Positions 16,946 to 24,563 of a stretch of 58,990 nucleotides of DNA are shown here, piece by piece. Under the pieces are notes generated by a model. That model searched no databases. It was not told where the DNA came from and saw nothing but the letters and a program-made list of their open reading frames with translations. Positions within the stretch are counted from its first letter, which is position 1; each line of letters opens with the position of its first letter. Source of the DNA: DAOMOD01 sp035444205 (GTDB lineage Bacteria; Pseudomonadota; Gammaproteobacteria; Xanthomonadales; BPKI01); the NCBI GenBank assembly GCA_035444205.1, contig DAOMOD010000002.1, forward strand, positions 1-58,990, in the 5' to 3' direction. A program made the translations under genes and the position numbers.

Positions 16946-19488
16946 GGCAAATCGGCAGGCGCGGCCAGCGCGGCGGCCTCGACGGCCCAGCGCTGGCCGT
17001 CCTCGCCATCCTCGCCGTAATGCGCGGCCAGTTCCCGTGCCACACGCGCACGCTGTACCGGCTCCGGCAAGGTCTGGGCGCGTTCCCATGCGGTGAGCAG
17101 GAAGCCCTCGGCGGCGTCGGTGTCGTCACGCTCGCGGCGCATGCGCGCCAGGTGTATCAGCGCAGACACCAGCCCGGAATTCGCTGGATGCCCACCTTCG
17201 TTCCAGGCCACCAGGGCCTCTGCCAGCAGTGGTTCGGCATCGCGGTCGCGGTCGAGCTCGGTGAGGATGCCGCCCAGGTTGAACTGGAGCTGCAACGCGT
17301 GGCGATGGTTTTCGCCGAGCGCCGACCGCATGCCCTGCCAGGCGCGCCGCGCCAGGCCCTCGGCGCTGTCCAGGTCGCCGCGCGCGCGGGTCACGGCACT
17401 GAAGTTGTTGAGCGAGATCAGGGTGTCCATGTGCAGCTCGCCAAGCCGCTCGCGGCGGGTCTCGTAGACCGCCTGGTACAGCGCCGCCGCTTCGTCGAGG
17501 CGCCCCAGGTTGCGCAGCGTGAATGCGAGGTTGTTGCGCATGCTCAGGGTGAAGTCGTGGGTGGGTCCGAACACCCGTTCCGCCTGTGCGATGACCTCCC
17601 CATACAGCGGCTCGGCCTCGGCGAAGCGGTGCTGGTCGGAGACCGTCTTCGCCAGATTCGCACGCACGGCCACGGCGTCGCGATGCTCGGCGCCGAGACT
17701 GCGCTCGATACGCTCCAGCGCATCGCGCAACAGGCTCTCCGCCTCCTCGTGGCGGCGCTCCGATTGCAACCACTGCGCCAGGCCGCCCTGGGCGCGGGCG
17801 GTGTCCAGGTGCTGGTGACCCAGATGCCGGACATGCAGTTCCAGCGCATTGCGATGCATGGCCTCGCCGCCCTCGCTGAAGCGGCGCCGTACCAGTTTCA
17901 GTTGCTCGCGCAGCGACATGAGATGAAGGGTGTCGCCCTCGCCAAGATGAAGGCGACGCAAGGCGACCGCTTCGGCCTGGGGCTCAACCGCCTGTTCCAG
18001 CCGGCCCAGCTCGCGGTAGCTGTAGGCCAGCGATTGCAGCAGCGTCGCGAGTACCGTGGGCTGGTCCGCGAAACGCCTGCGCGCTTCCTCGAGCGAAGGC
18101 GTGAGCAGAGCCGCGTCGAGCATGTCGAGGGCGATATCGGTGTAGCTCGGGCGCGCCAGGTACGCCTGCCATTCGGGATCGTCGGGATCGACCAGGGCCG
18201 ACCTGAGTGATTCCTGCAGCACCTGGCCGGTGTGATGGGGATCGACGCCGAGCAACATGTCGGACTGGAACGAGACCAGGGTCTCCAGTTCCGCCGCACG
18301 CCGCTCCAGCGCACGGTTGGCAATCAGCGCCGTGCCCATGGCGAGTCCCACGGCCAGCAGCGCCAGCGCCGATACCGCAGTCAGCATCGGGTTGCGGCGC
18401 AGGTGCAGGGCCGCACGGTGCAACGAGCCGTGGCGACGCGCGCTGACCGCGCGAAGGTCGAGCCAGGCGCGAAGGTCGCCGACCAGCGAGGCGACGTCGG
18501 GATAGCGCTGCTCGGGCGAGGCCGCCAGGGCATGCAGCAGCACCGCGTCGAGGTCGCCCTGCAGCGCGCGCCGAAAGCGCAGGCGCAACGCCGGGTCGCG
18601 TTCGCCGAACTCCGCGGCCGCGCGTGAGGGCAGGGTGATCTGCGCGGCCGTGCCGCCGCCCGGGCGCGGCGGTCGGCCGGTCAGCACGTGGTAGAGCACG
18701 GCACCCAGTCCGAAGACGTCCGCCGCCACACCGACGCTGCCGCCGTCGAGCTGCTCGGGGGCGGCGAATTCGGGCGTGAAGGCGCGCCACTGGGTGCGGG
18801 TCATGTGACCGTCCCCGGCTTCCTCCAGCAGGCGGGCGATGCCGAAGTCGAGCAGGTGCACGTGGCCGCGGGCGTCGACCAGGATGTTGGCCGGCTTGAG
18901 GTCAAGGTGCACCACGAGCTGCCGGTGGGCTGCGGCGACCGCCTCGCACACCTGCAGGAACAGCCGCACCACGGCGGTGGCATCCAGACCCTGGCGCCAG
19001 CACCAGCGGTCGATGCGCTCGCCCTCCACAAGACGCGTCACCAGGTACGGGGTGCCGTCGTCCAGGGTGCCGGCATCGAGCAGACCGACAATATGGGGAT
19101 GGCTGAGCCGCGCCAGCAGCGCATGTTCGCGGCGGAACCGCTCCCGTCCCTGCGCCGCCAGCGCGCCCACGGTCACCAGCTTGAGAGCGGCACTTTGCAC
19201 GGCACCTTCGACGTCGCGTTCGGCGCCATAGACCACCGACATGCCGCCACGCCCGATCTCCGCGCCGATGCGCCAGGGCCCGGCGCGGCGCGGTACCGGT
19301 TCGAGCTCGGTCGGCTCAAGGTCGAGAACGCCACTGTCGGCATCGGCCGCCAGCAGCCGCTCGACCAGTGGGCGCAGCGCGTGCGGCAGCGCGCGCAGCG
19401 CTGCGGCACGCTCCGCCTCAGGCAAATCGAGCAGACGATCGAGCGCGGCATCGGCCTCGCGCCAGCGGTGTTGGTCGTCGGGCCTCAT
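16942..19488 (-). CDS. Ser/Thr kinase with TPR tail and non-RD (HLD) catalytic loop
   Basis: An 848-residue kinase. The glycine loop is GRGGMSVVYGAE (about 79), and the lysine lies in SAALKLV (about 100). The catalytic loop reads VVHLDLKPANILV, so the arginine of the HRD motif is leucine (H194-L195-D196) while the catalytic Asp and DFG (LLDFGIARLLEE) remain. Such non-RD kinases usually do not rely on activation-loop phosphorylation. A transmembrane helix at about 362-385 is followed by TPRs. The start is the ATG at 19488 with GGGGGAGAAA just upstream; 41 upstream in-frame codons are not kinase-like. comF lies 135 bases upstream in the same direction. There is no adjacent sigma factor. The TPR part still looks intact. 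Confidence 0.92.
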   Translation of the reverse strand: MRPDDQHRWREADAALDRLLDLPEAERAAALRALPHALRPLVERLLAADADSGVLDLEPTELEPVPRRAGPWRIGAEIGRGGMSVVYGAERDVEGAVQSAALKLVTVGALAAQGRERFRREHALLARLSHPHIVGLLDAGTLDDGTPYLVTRLVEGERIDRWCWRQGLDATAVVRLFLQVCEAVAAAHRQLVVHLDLKPANILVDARGHVHLLDFGIARLLEEAGDGHMTRTQWRAFTPEFAAPEQLDGGSVGVAADVFGLGAVLYHVLTGRPPRPGGGTAAQITLPSRAAAEFGERDPALRLRFRRALQGDLDAVLLHALAASPEQRYPDVASLVGDLRAWLDLRAVSARRHGSLHRAALHLRRNPMLTAVSALALLAVGLAMGTALIANRALERRAAELETLVSFQSDMLLGVDPHHTGQVLQESLRSALVDPDDPEWQAYLARPSYTDIALDMLDAALLTPSLEEARRRFADQPTVLATLLQSLAYSYRELGRLEQAVEPQAEAVALRRLHLGEGDTLHLMSLREQLKLVRRRFSEGGEAMHRNALELHVRHLGHQHLDTARAQGGLAQWLQSERRHEEAESLLRDALERIERSLGAEHRDAVAVRANLAKTVSDQHRFAEAEPLYGEVIAQAERVFGPTHDFTLSMRNNLAFTLRNLGRLDEAAALYQAVYETRRERLGELHMDTLISLNNFSAVTRARGDLDSAEGLARRAWQGMRSALGENHRHALQLQFNLGGILTELDRDRDAEPLLAEALVAWNEGGHPANSGLVSALIHLARMRRERDDTDAAEGFLLTAWERAQTLPEPVQRARVARELAAHYGEDGEDGQRWAVEAAALAAPADLP

Positions 19489-19623
19489 GGACGTTTCTCC
19501 CCCCAGATGCGGGACCGGCGTTGCCAAAGCAGCGGCAGCGGGTCGATCAGCGTGCCGCGGTCGACAGCGTTCGGCAAGCTCTGCTATTGCCGCGACAAGC
19601 ATCCCCGGCAAGATGCCGGCCGA

Positions 19624-20361
19624 TCAACGGGGACCGGAGGCACGCGCCAGCGCCCAGACGTCGACCCGCGACACACCCGCGCGATGCAGCACGCTTGCGC
19701 ATTCGGCGAGCGTGCTGCCGGTGGTCATCACGTCGTCAAGAACGGCGATGTGATCAAGACCCTCGACATCGCCGGCTGTGAAGGCGCCGCGCACGTTGCG
19801 CTTCCGGTGCCGCCGGTCGAGTTCGCTCTGCGCTTCCGTGGCGCGGGTGCGCGCGAGCAGGTCAAGGCGCAACGGCACACTCAAGGTCCGCGCCAATGGG
19901 CGCGCCAGTTCCAGCGCCTGGTTGTAGCCGCGCCGGCGCAGGCGCGATGCATGCAGGGGCACCGGCACCACGGCCTGCGGCCGCGGCGGCGGTTCCTCGC
20001 GCCAGCGTTCGATCCACAGTTCGGCCAGCACGCGCCCTGCGGCCAGGCTGCCGTGGAACTTGAAGCGCGCTTCCAGGCCGTCCAGCGGCCAGGCGTAGCG
20101 GAACGGCACGAAAGCGGCGGCGAAGGGTGGCGGCTTCTTCTGGCAGCGGCCGCACAGTTCGACGGAGACGGTCAGAGGCTCGGCGCAGCGCACGCAGGCC
20201 GGCGCGTTGGCATGCAGCTCCGCGGCGCAGCCGGCGCACAGATCGCGCCCGTCCGCGCCCGCCGCGCCGCACAAGAGGCAGCGCGGCGGCAGCAGCACGC
20301 GCGCAATGCTGTCGACCCAGTGACGCCCATTCAAGTTGACAGCCCTTCCCGACCTTCCCAC
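19624..20361 (-). CDS. comF: ComF family phosphoribosyltransferase-like protein
   Basis: A 245-residue protein. The N-terminal half has a double zinc finger (CLLCG, LCAGC, CVRC, CGRC). The C-terminal half is a type I phosphoribosyltransferase fold with the PRPP-loop signature VLDDVMTTGSTL and the ComF pattern RRRGYNQALELARPL. ComF proteins assist natural DNA uptake, probably at the inner membrane on the cytoplasmic side, with DprA/ComFA-like partners. Only 32 bases separate it from bioB on the other strand, an arrangement common in Xanthomonadales, so the two share a divergent promoter. Confidence 0.92.
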   Translation of the reverse strand: MGRSGRAVNLNGRHWVDSIARVLLPPRCLLCGAAGADGRDLCAGCAAELHANAPACVRCAEPLTVSVELCGRCQKKPPPFAAAFVPFRYAWPLDGLEARFKFHGSLAAGRVLAELWIERWREEPPPRPQAVVPVPLHASRLRRRGYNQALELARPLARTLSVPLRLDLLARTRATEAQSELDRRHRKRNVRGAFTAGDVEGLDHIAVLDDVMTTGSTLAECASVLHRAGVSRVDVWALARASGPR

Positions 20362-20393
20362 ACTCGCGCCACTTTAGCCTGTACGGCCGCGCC

Positions 20394-21332
20394 ATGAATC
20401 AAGCTGAAATCCGCCACGACTGGCGCCTGGACGAAGTCCTGGCCCTGTTCGCGCTGCCCTTCAACGACCTGCTGGCACGCGCCCAGGCCGTGCATCGCGC
20501 CCAACACGACCCCAACGCGGTGCAGGTCAGCACCTTGTTGTCGATCAAGACCGGCGCCTGCCCCGAGGACTGCGCCTACTGCCCGCAAAGCGCGCGCTTC
20601 AAGACCGGGCTCAGGGTCGAGAAGCTGATGGAGATCGAGGACGTGGTCGAGCGCGCCCGCGCCGCCCGCGATGCCGGCGCCAGCCGCTTCTGCATGGGGG
20701 CGGCCTGGCGCGGACCGCGCGACCGCGATATCGACAAGGTGGCGGCAATGATCGCCGAGGTGAAGGCGCTCGGCCTCGAAACCTGCGCCACGCTCGGCAT
20801 GCTGAGCGCCGAGCAGGCGACGCGCCTCAAGGATTCGGGCCTCGACTATTACAACCACAACCTCGATACCAGCCCCGAGTTCTACGGCGAGATCATCACC
20901 ACGCGGACCTACCAGGACCGACTGGAGACGCTGGCGCACGTGCGCGCGGCCGGCATGAAGACCTGCTGTGGCGGCATCGTCGGCATGGGCGAATCGCGCG
21001 CCGACCGTGCCGGCCTGCTGGCCCAGCTCGCCAACCTGCCGGCGCACCCGGACAGCGTGCCGATCAACCGCCTGGTGCGCGTGGCCGGCACGCCACTGGA
21101 ACACCAAGCCGAGCTGGAACCGCTGGAATTCGTCCGCACCATTGCGGTCGCCCGCATCCTCATGCCGGCATCCGTGGTGCGCCTGTCGGCGGGGCGCGAG
21201 ACCATGGACGACGCCCTGCAGGCCCTGTGTTTCCATGCCGGCGCCAACAGCATCTTCTACGGCGAGAAGCTGCTCACCACCGGCAATCCCGATTCGAGGC
21301 CGACCGCGCGCTGTTCGACAAGCTCGGCCTGA
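20394..21332 (+). CDS. bioB: Biotin synthase, C-terminus altered by a one-base frameshift
   Basis: A radical-SAM enzyme that inserts sulfur into dethiobiotin in the last step of biotin synthesis. The [4Fe-4S] motif CPEDCAYC, the family block YYNHNLDTSPEFY and the C-terminal block FYGEKLLTTGNP are all present. After NPD the frame runs SRPTARCSTSSA and stops at 21332. Shifting frame at about 21294 gives EADRALFDKLGLKPMPAPAA, the usual BioB end, with its stop at 21359-21361 overlapping the next start by ATGA. A single missing base (natural or assembly error) explains this. The lost tail is not catalytic, so the protein may still work. Confidence 0.93.
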   Translation: MNQAEIRHDWRLDEVLALFALPFNDLLARAQAVHRAQHDPNAVQVSTLLSIKTGACPEDCAYCPQSARFKTGLRVEKLMEIEDVVERARAARDAGASRFCMGAAWRGPRDRDIDKVAAMIAEVKALGLETCATLGMLSAEQATRLKDSGLDYYNHNLDTSPEFYGEIITTRTYQDRLETLAHVRAAGMKTCCGGIVGMGESRADRAGLLAQLANLPAHPDSVPINRLVRVAGTPLEHQAELEPLEFVRTIAVARILMPASVVRLSAGRETMDDALQALCFHAGANSIFYGEKLLTTGNPDSRPTARCSTSSA

Positions 21333-21357
21333 AGCCCATGCCGGCACCGGCCGCGGC

Positions 21358-22236
21358 ATGAGCGAATTGCGCGTCGGCGTGATCGGCCTCGGCGCCATGG
21401 GCGCGCCGATGGCCACGCACCTCATGCAGCGTGGCATGCTGCGCGCCGTCTACAACCGCACCAGCAGTCGCGCCCAGGCCTTCGCCGAAACGCACGGCGT
21501 ACCGGCGGCCGGCTCGATCGCAGAACTGGGACATCGCTGCAATGCGGTACTCACCTGCGTCAGCGCCGACGCCGACGTGCTCGCCCTGGCACGCGAACTC
21601 AAACTCTATCTCGCCCCCGGTGCGCTGGTGATCGACGCCTCCACTGTTGCCCCCGCCACCGCAAGCGAAGCCGCCGCCATCCTTGCCCAGGCCGGCGTGG
21701 CCTTTCTCGATGCGCCGGTGTCCGGCGGTGTCGAGGGCGCGAGGAACGGCACGTTGTCGGTGATGGTCGGTGGCGATGCCGACACGCTGGCGCGGGCCCG
21801 CCCGATGCTGGAAGCGTTCGCTTCACGCATCACCCACATGGGAAAGGTCGGCGCCGGCCAGGCCACCAAGGCGGTCAACCAGGTGATGGTGGCCGGCATC
21901 GCCGAAACGGTGTGCGAGGCGCTGGCGCTGGCCGAGAAACTCGGCCTCGATCCCGAACGCCTGCTGCCAACCCTTTCCGCCGGCGCGGCGCAAAGCTGGT
22001 TTCTGGACAAGCGCGGCGCCAGCATGTTGCGCGACGAGTTCTCCGTCGGCTTCAAGCTCGCGCTGCTGCACAAGGATCTCGGCATCGTCCGGCAGATCGG
22101 CGCGGACCTCGGCGCCGGGCTGCCCATCGTCGAAAAGGCGCTGGCCGACTATGCCGCCCTGCTCGCCGAAGGCCATGGCGACGATGACATATCCGCCCTG
22201 ATTCGCCTCAAGCGGCGGCAGATGCGCAGCCGGTAA
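21358..22236 (+). CDS. NAD(P)-dependent beta-hydroxyacid dehydrogenase (HIBADH family)
   Basis: A 292-residue reductase of the 3-hydroxyisobutyrate / tartronate-semialdehyde family. It has an N-terminal Rossmann loop (GVIGLGAMGAPMATHL), the substrate signature DAPVSGGVEGARNGTLSVMV, and the catalytic lysine segment GAGQATKAVNQVMVAG. The exact substrate cannot be assigned from the sequence; 2-hydroxy-3-oxopropionate and 3-hydroxyisobutyrate are the likeliest. The start at 21358 overlaps the out-of-frame end of bioB (ATGA), so it was probably translated together with bioB. Confidence 0.87.
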   Translation: MSELRVGVIGLGAMGAPMATHLMQRGMLRAVYNRTSSRAQAFAETHGVPAAGSIAELGHRCNAVLTCVSADADVLALARELKLYLAPGALVIDASTVAPATASEAAAILAQAGVAFLDAPVSGGVEGARNGTLSVMVGGDADTLARARPMLEAFASRITHMGKVGAGQATKAVNQVMVAGIAETVCEALALAEKLGLDPERLLPTLSAGAAQSWFLDKRGASMLRDEFSVGFKLALLHKDLGIVRQIGADLGAGLPIVEKALADYAALLAEGHGDDDISALIRLKRRQMRSR

Positions 22237-22454
22237 CCCCTATACGGAAGAACGGAGCCCGCGAGCGGAATCGCCTCTGCATGCAGTCCGATCCCGGATT
22301 TGACTTCGTTTCATCCGGGCGGACCTGGCTTGCCAGGCGCCGGACTTCGGCTCGACGGATCAAACGCAGCACCGGACGCCCTGACTTGCCACCCGTCCCG
22401 GTTCGGGCACAATGTCCTGCACAGGGGAATTCGGTCACACTGAAGGTTCCCTAC

Positions 22455-23831
22455 ATGCGCCCCTTGCTCGTCCTGCTCGCCGCCCTGTCGCTCGCCCCCT
22501 TGCCAGCCGGCGCCCAGCTCCCGCCCGATCTCGAACTGGTCACCGTACAGGCGGGGTTCTCCGGCATCACCGCCATCCGCGCACCCGACGATGGCAGTGA
22601 TCGCCTGTTCGTACTGCAGCAGGACGGTCAGGTCCGCATCTTCGACGGCGCGACCACGCTCGCCACGCCCTTTCTGCGCCTTTGCCCGAGCGCAGGCGCC
22701 GGCTGCTTTGTCCCGCCGGGCGGCTTCACCAACCAGACCAGCGCCAGCGAGCGCGGTCTGCTCGGGCTCGCCTTTCACCCGGATTTTCCCACCGACTCGC
22801 GCATCTTCCTGAATTACACCAACGGATCCGGCAATACCGTCATCGCGCATATCCGTCCTGGCCCCATCGACGCCAACCTGGCGGATACGGCCACCTTCCA
22901 GCAGCTCCTGCTGGTGGACCAGGATTTCAGCAATCACAACGGCGGCGACGTCCATTTCGGCCCCGATGGTTACCTCTATGCAGGCATGGGCGACGGCGGC
23001 TCCAGCGGAGACCCCTGCTCGCGCTCACAGACGCTCGATCCCGCCCTTCTCTGCAACGGCAGCAGCAACGATGGCCAGACCGGCTGTCCGTCGAACGGAT
23101 CCTGTGGGCCGGCCGGCCGCGGTCCCTCGCGTGCGCTGCTCGGCAAGATGCTGCGCATCGATGTCGATACGACCACCCCACCCGGCGTCAACAACCTGTG
23201 CGGCGCGGCCGGCGACGGCTCGGCCCCCTACGCGGTACCGGCCACCAACCCCTATGCCAGCGGGTCGAGCAATTGTGCCGAGATCTGGTCTACCGGCCTG
23301 CGCAATCCGTGGCGCTTCAGCTTCGACCGGACCACCGGCGACATGCTGATCGGCGACGTCGGCCAGGGACCGACCAACGCCCGGGAAGAAGTCAACCTGG
23401 AGCCCGTGACGGCGGTCGGCGGACTCAACTACGGCTGGCGCTGCCGCGAGGGATTCCTGCTTCGCAACAGTGCAGCGCCGGTGTGCAACGCACCTCCGAC
23501 CTTTACCGACCCGATCCTCGACTACCCGCATACAGAGTCGCGCTGCTCGATCACCGGCGGCTACCGCTACCGCGGCCCGGCGCCATCGCTCAACGGACTC
23601 TATTTTTTCGGCGACGCCTGCGGCGGACGCATCATGGTCGCCACCGAGGACGAAGGGAGCTGGTCCTTCGTCACCTGGAGTCCATCCAGCATCGGCAGCA
23701 TCCGCACCTTCGGCGAGGATCCCCAGGGCAACGTGTATGTAGGCACCAACAACACCGTGTTCCTGATCACCGGCGACCTGCCGCCGCCACCTGCGGATCT
23801 GATCTTCGCCGACGGCTTCGAAACGCCATAG
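22455..23831 (+). CDS. Exported PQQ-type glucose/sorbosone dehydrogenase-like protein
   Basis: A 458-residue protein with a signal peptide (LLVLLAALSLAPLPAGA) and a six-bladed propeller of the soluble glucose/sorbosone dehydrogenase family. Typical blocks are RGLLGLAFHPDFPTD, NHNGGDVHFGPDGYLYAGMG, LLGKMLRIDVD, STGLRNPWRFSFD and LNYGWRCREG. Members use PQQ to oxidise sugars or polyols in the periplasm. The extra segment near 235-255 (CNGSSNDGQTGCPSNGSCGP) may hold disulfides. It ends in LIFADGFETP, the C-terminal motif shared with three other exported proteins here. The start at 22455 removes 58 upstream codons that do not fit the family. The substrate is unknown. Confidence 0.86.
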   Translation: MRPLLVLLAALSLAPLPAGAQLPPDLELVTVQAGFSGITAIRAPDDGSDRLFVLQQDGQVRIFDGATTLATPFLRLCPSAGAGCFVPPGGFTNQTSASERGLLGLAFHPDFPTDSRIFLNYTNGSGNTVIAHIRPGPIDANLADTATFQQLLLVDQDFSNHNGGDVHFGPDGYLYAGMGDGGSSGDPCSRSQTLDPALLCNGSSNDGQTGCPSNGSCGPAGRGPSRALLGKMLRIDVDTTTPPGVNNLCGAAGDGSAPYAVPATNPYASGSSNCAEIWSTGLRNPWRFSFDRTTGDMLIGDVGQGPTNAREEVNLEPVTAVGGLNYGWRCREGFLLRNSAAPVCNAPPTFTDPILDYPHTESRCSITGGYRYRGPAPSLNGLYFFGDACGGRIMVATEDEGSWSFVTWSPSSIGSIRTFGEDPQGNVYVGTNNTVFLITGDLPPPPADLIFADGFETP

Positions 23832-23963
23832 CCCATAGCCAGGAATCGCAGTACAGCACCGGGTCGGCGCGAGGGTTGAGACAGGGGATGTCCTCAACCG
23901 GGTTGCCGCCTGCACTACGGGCGAGCGATTCCGCTTGCCAGGGGCGGCGGCCTGGGGGCTTTC

Positions 23964-23977
23964 CGGGTGTAAGCTGA
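23964..23977 (+). promoter_or_regulatory. 14-base element CGGGTGTAAGCTGA upstream of sigma/kinase operon
   Basis: CGGGTGTAAGCTGA occurs 21 bases before the ATG of the ECF sigma gene and again at 31628-31641, before the paralogous kinase gene. The segment TGTAAGCT resembles an extended -10 box. No well-spaced -35 was found, so this may be a promoter for an alternative sigma factor or a regulator site. The role is inferred from conservation between two loci. Confidence 0.5.
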
Positions 23978-23998
23978 CAGCCGTATCAGGAGAAGCGC

Positions 23999-24559
23999 AT
24001 GGCCGCCGGGCAGCCCGAGGCACTGACCGCGATGCTTGCACGCTGGAACGCCGGCGACGCCGGCGCCGGCGAGCAGGTGATCGCAAGCGTGTACGCCGAA
24101 CTGAAGCGCCTTGCCGGGCGCTGTCTGCGCGACAGCGGCAACCTCACCCTGCAGCCAACCGCGCTGGTCAACGAGGCCCTGATCCGATTGATCGGCCCCG
24201 AACCGGATTGGGACAACCGCGCGCATTTCTTCGGCGCCGCCGCACGTGCCATGCGCCAGGTGCTGGTCGATGCGGCGCGGCGGCGGCTGGCCGACAAGCG
24301 CGGCGGCGGCGCTGTCCATGTAACGCTCGGCGCGGCGGAACAGATGGGCAGCGAGGCCGACGTCGACCTGCTCGCACTGGAACAGGCGCTGGCCCGGCTT
24401 GAGGCGCTGGACGCGCAGCAGGCACGCATTGTCGAACTGCGCTACTTCGTAGGCCTGAGCATCGACGAGACGGCACGGGTTCTGGACCTGCACCCGTCCG
24501 CCGTCAATCGCGAGTGGGCGATGGCCCGGGCCTGGCTGTACCGTGAGCTGACGCGCTGA
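23999..24559 (+). CDS. ECF-subfamily RNA polymerase sigma factor
   Basis: A 186-residue sigma factor of the same ECF type as the one at 9829. It has LQPTALVNEALIRLIG and the region 2 motif AARAMRQVLVDAARRRLADK, then region 4 with RIVELRYFVGLSIDETARVL and a recognition helix (HPSAVNREWAMARAWLYREL). GGAGAAG precedes the start by a few bases. Its stop is 4 bases before the kinase ATG, so it forms a two-gene operon with that kinase. The kinase presumably controls the sigma factor or receives the same signal. Confidence 0.92.
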   Translation: MAAGQPEALTAMLARWNAGDAGAGEQVIASVYAELKRLAGRCLRDSGNLTLQPTALVNEALIRLIGPEPDWDNRAHFFGAAARAMRQVLVDAARRRLADKRGGGAVHVTLGAAEQMGSEADVDLLALEQALARLEALDAQQARIVELRYFVGLSIDETARVLDLHPSAVNREWAMARAWLYRELTR

Positions 24560-24563
24560 CGAC

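Noticed and set aside
23874..23899. GGTTGAG/CTCAACC hairpin after the PQQ-type gene
   Set aside because: The stem is only 7 bp with a 12-nt loop and no T-run, too weak to call a terminator.
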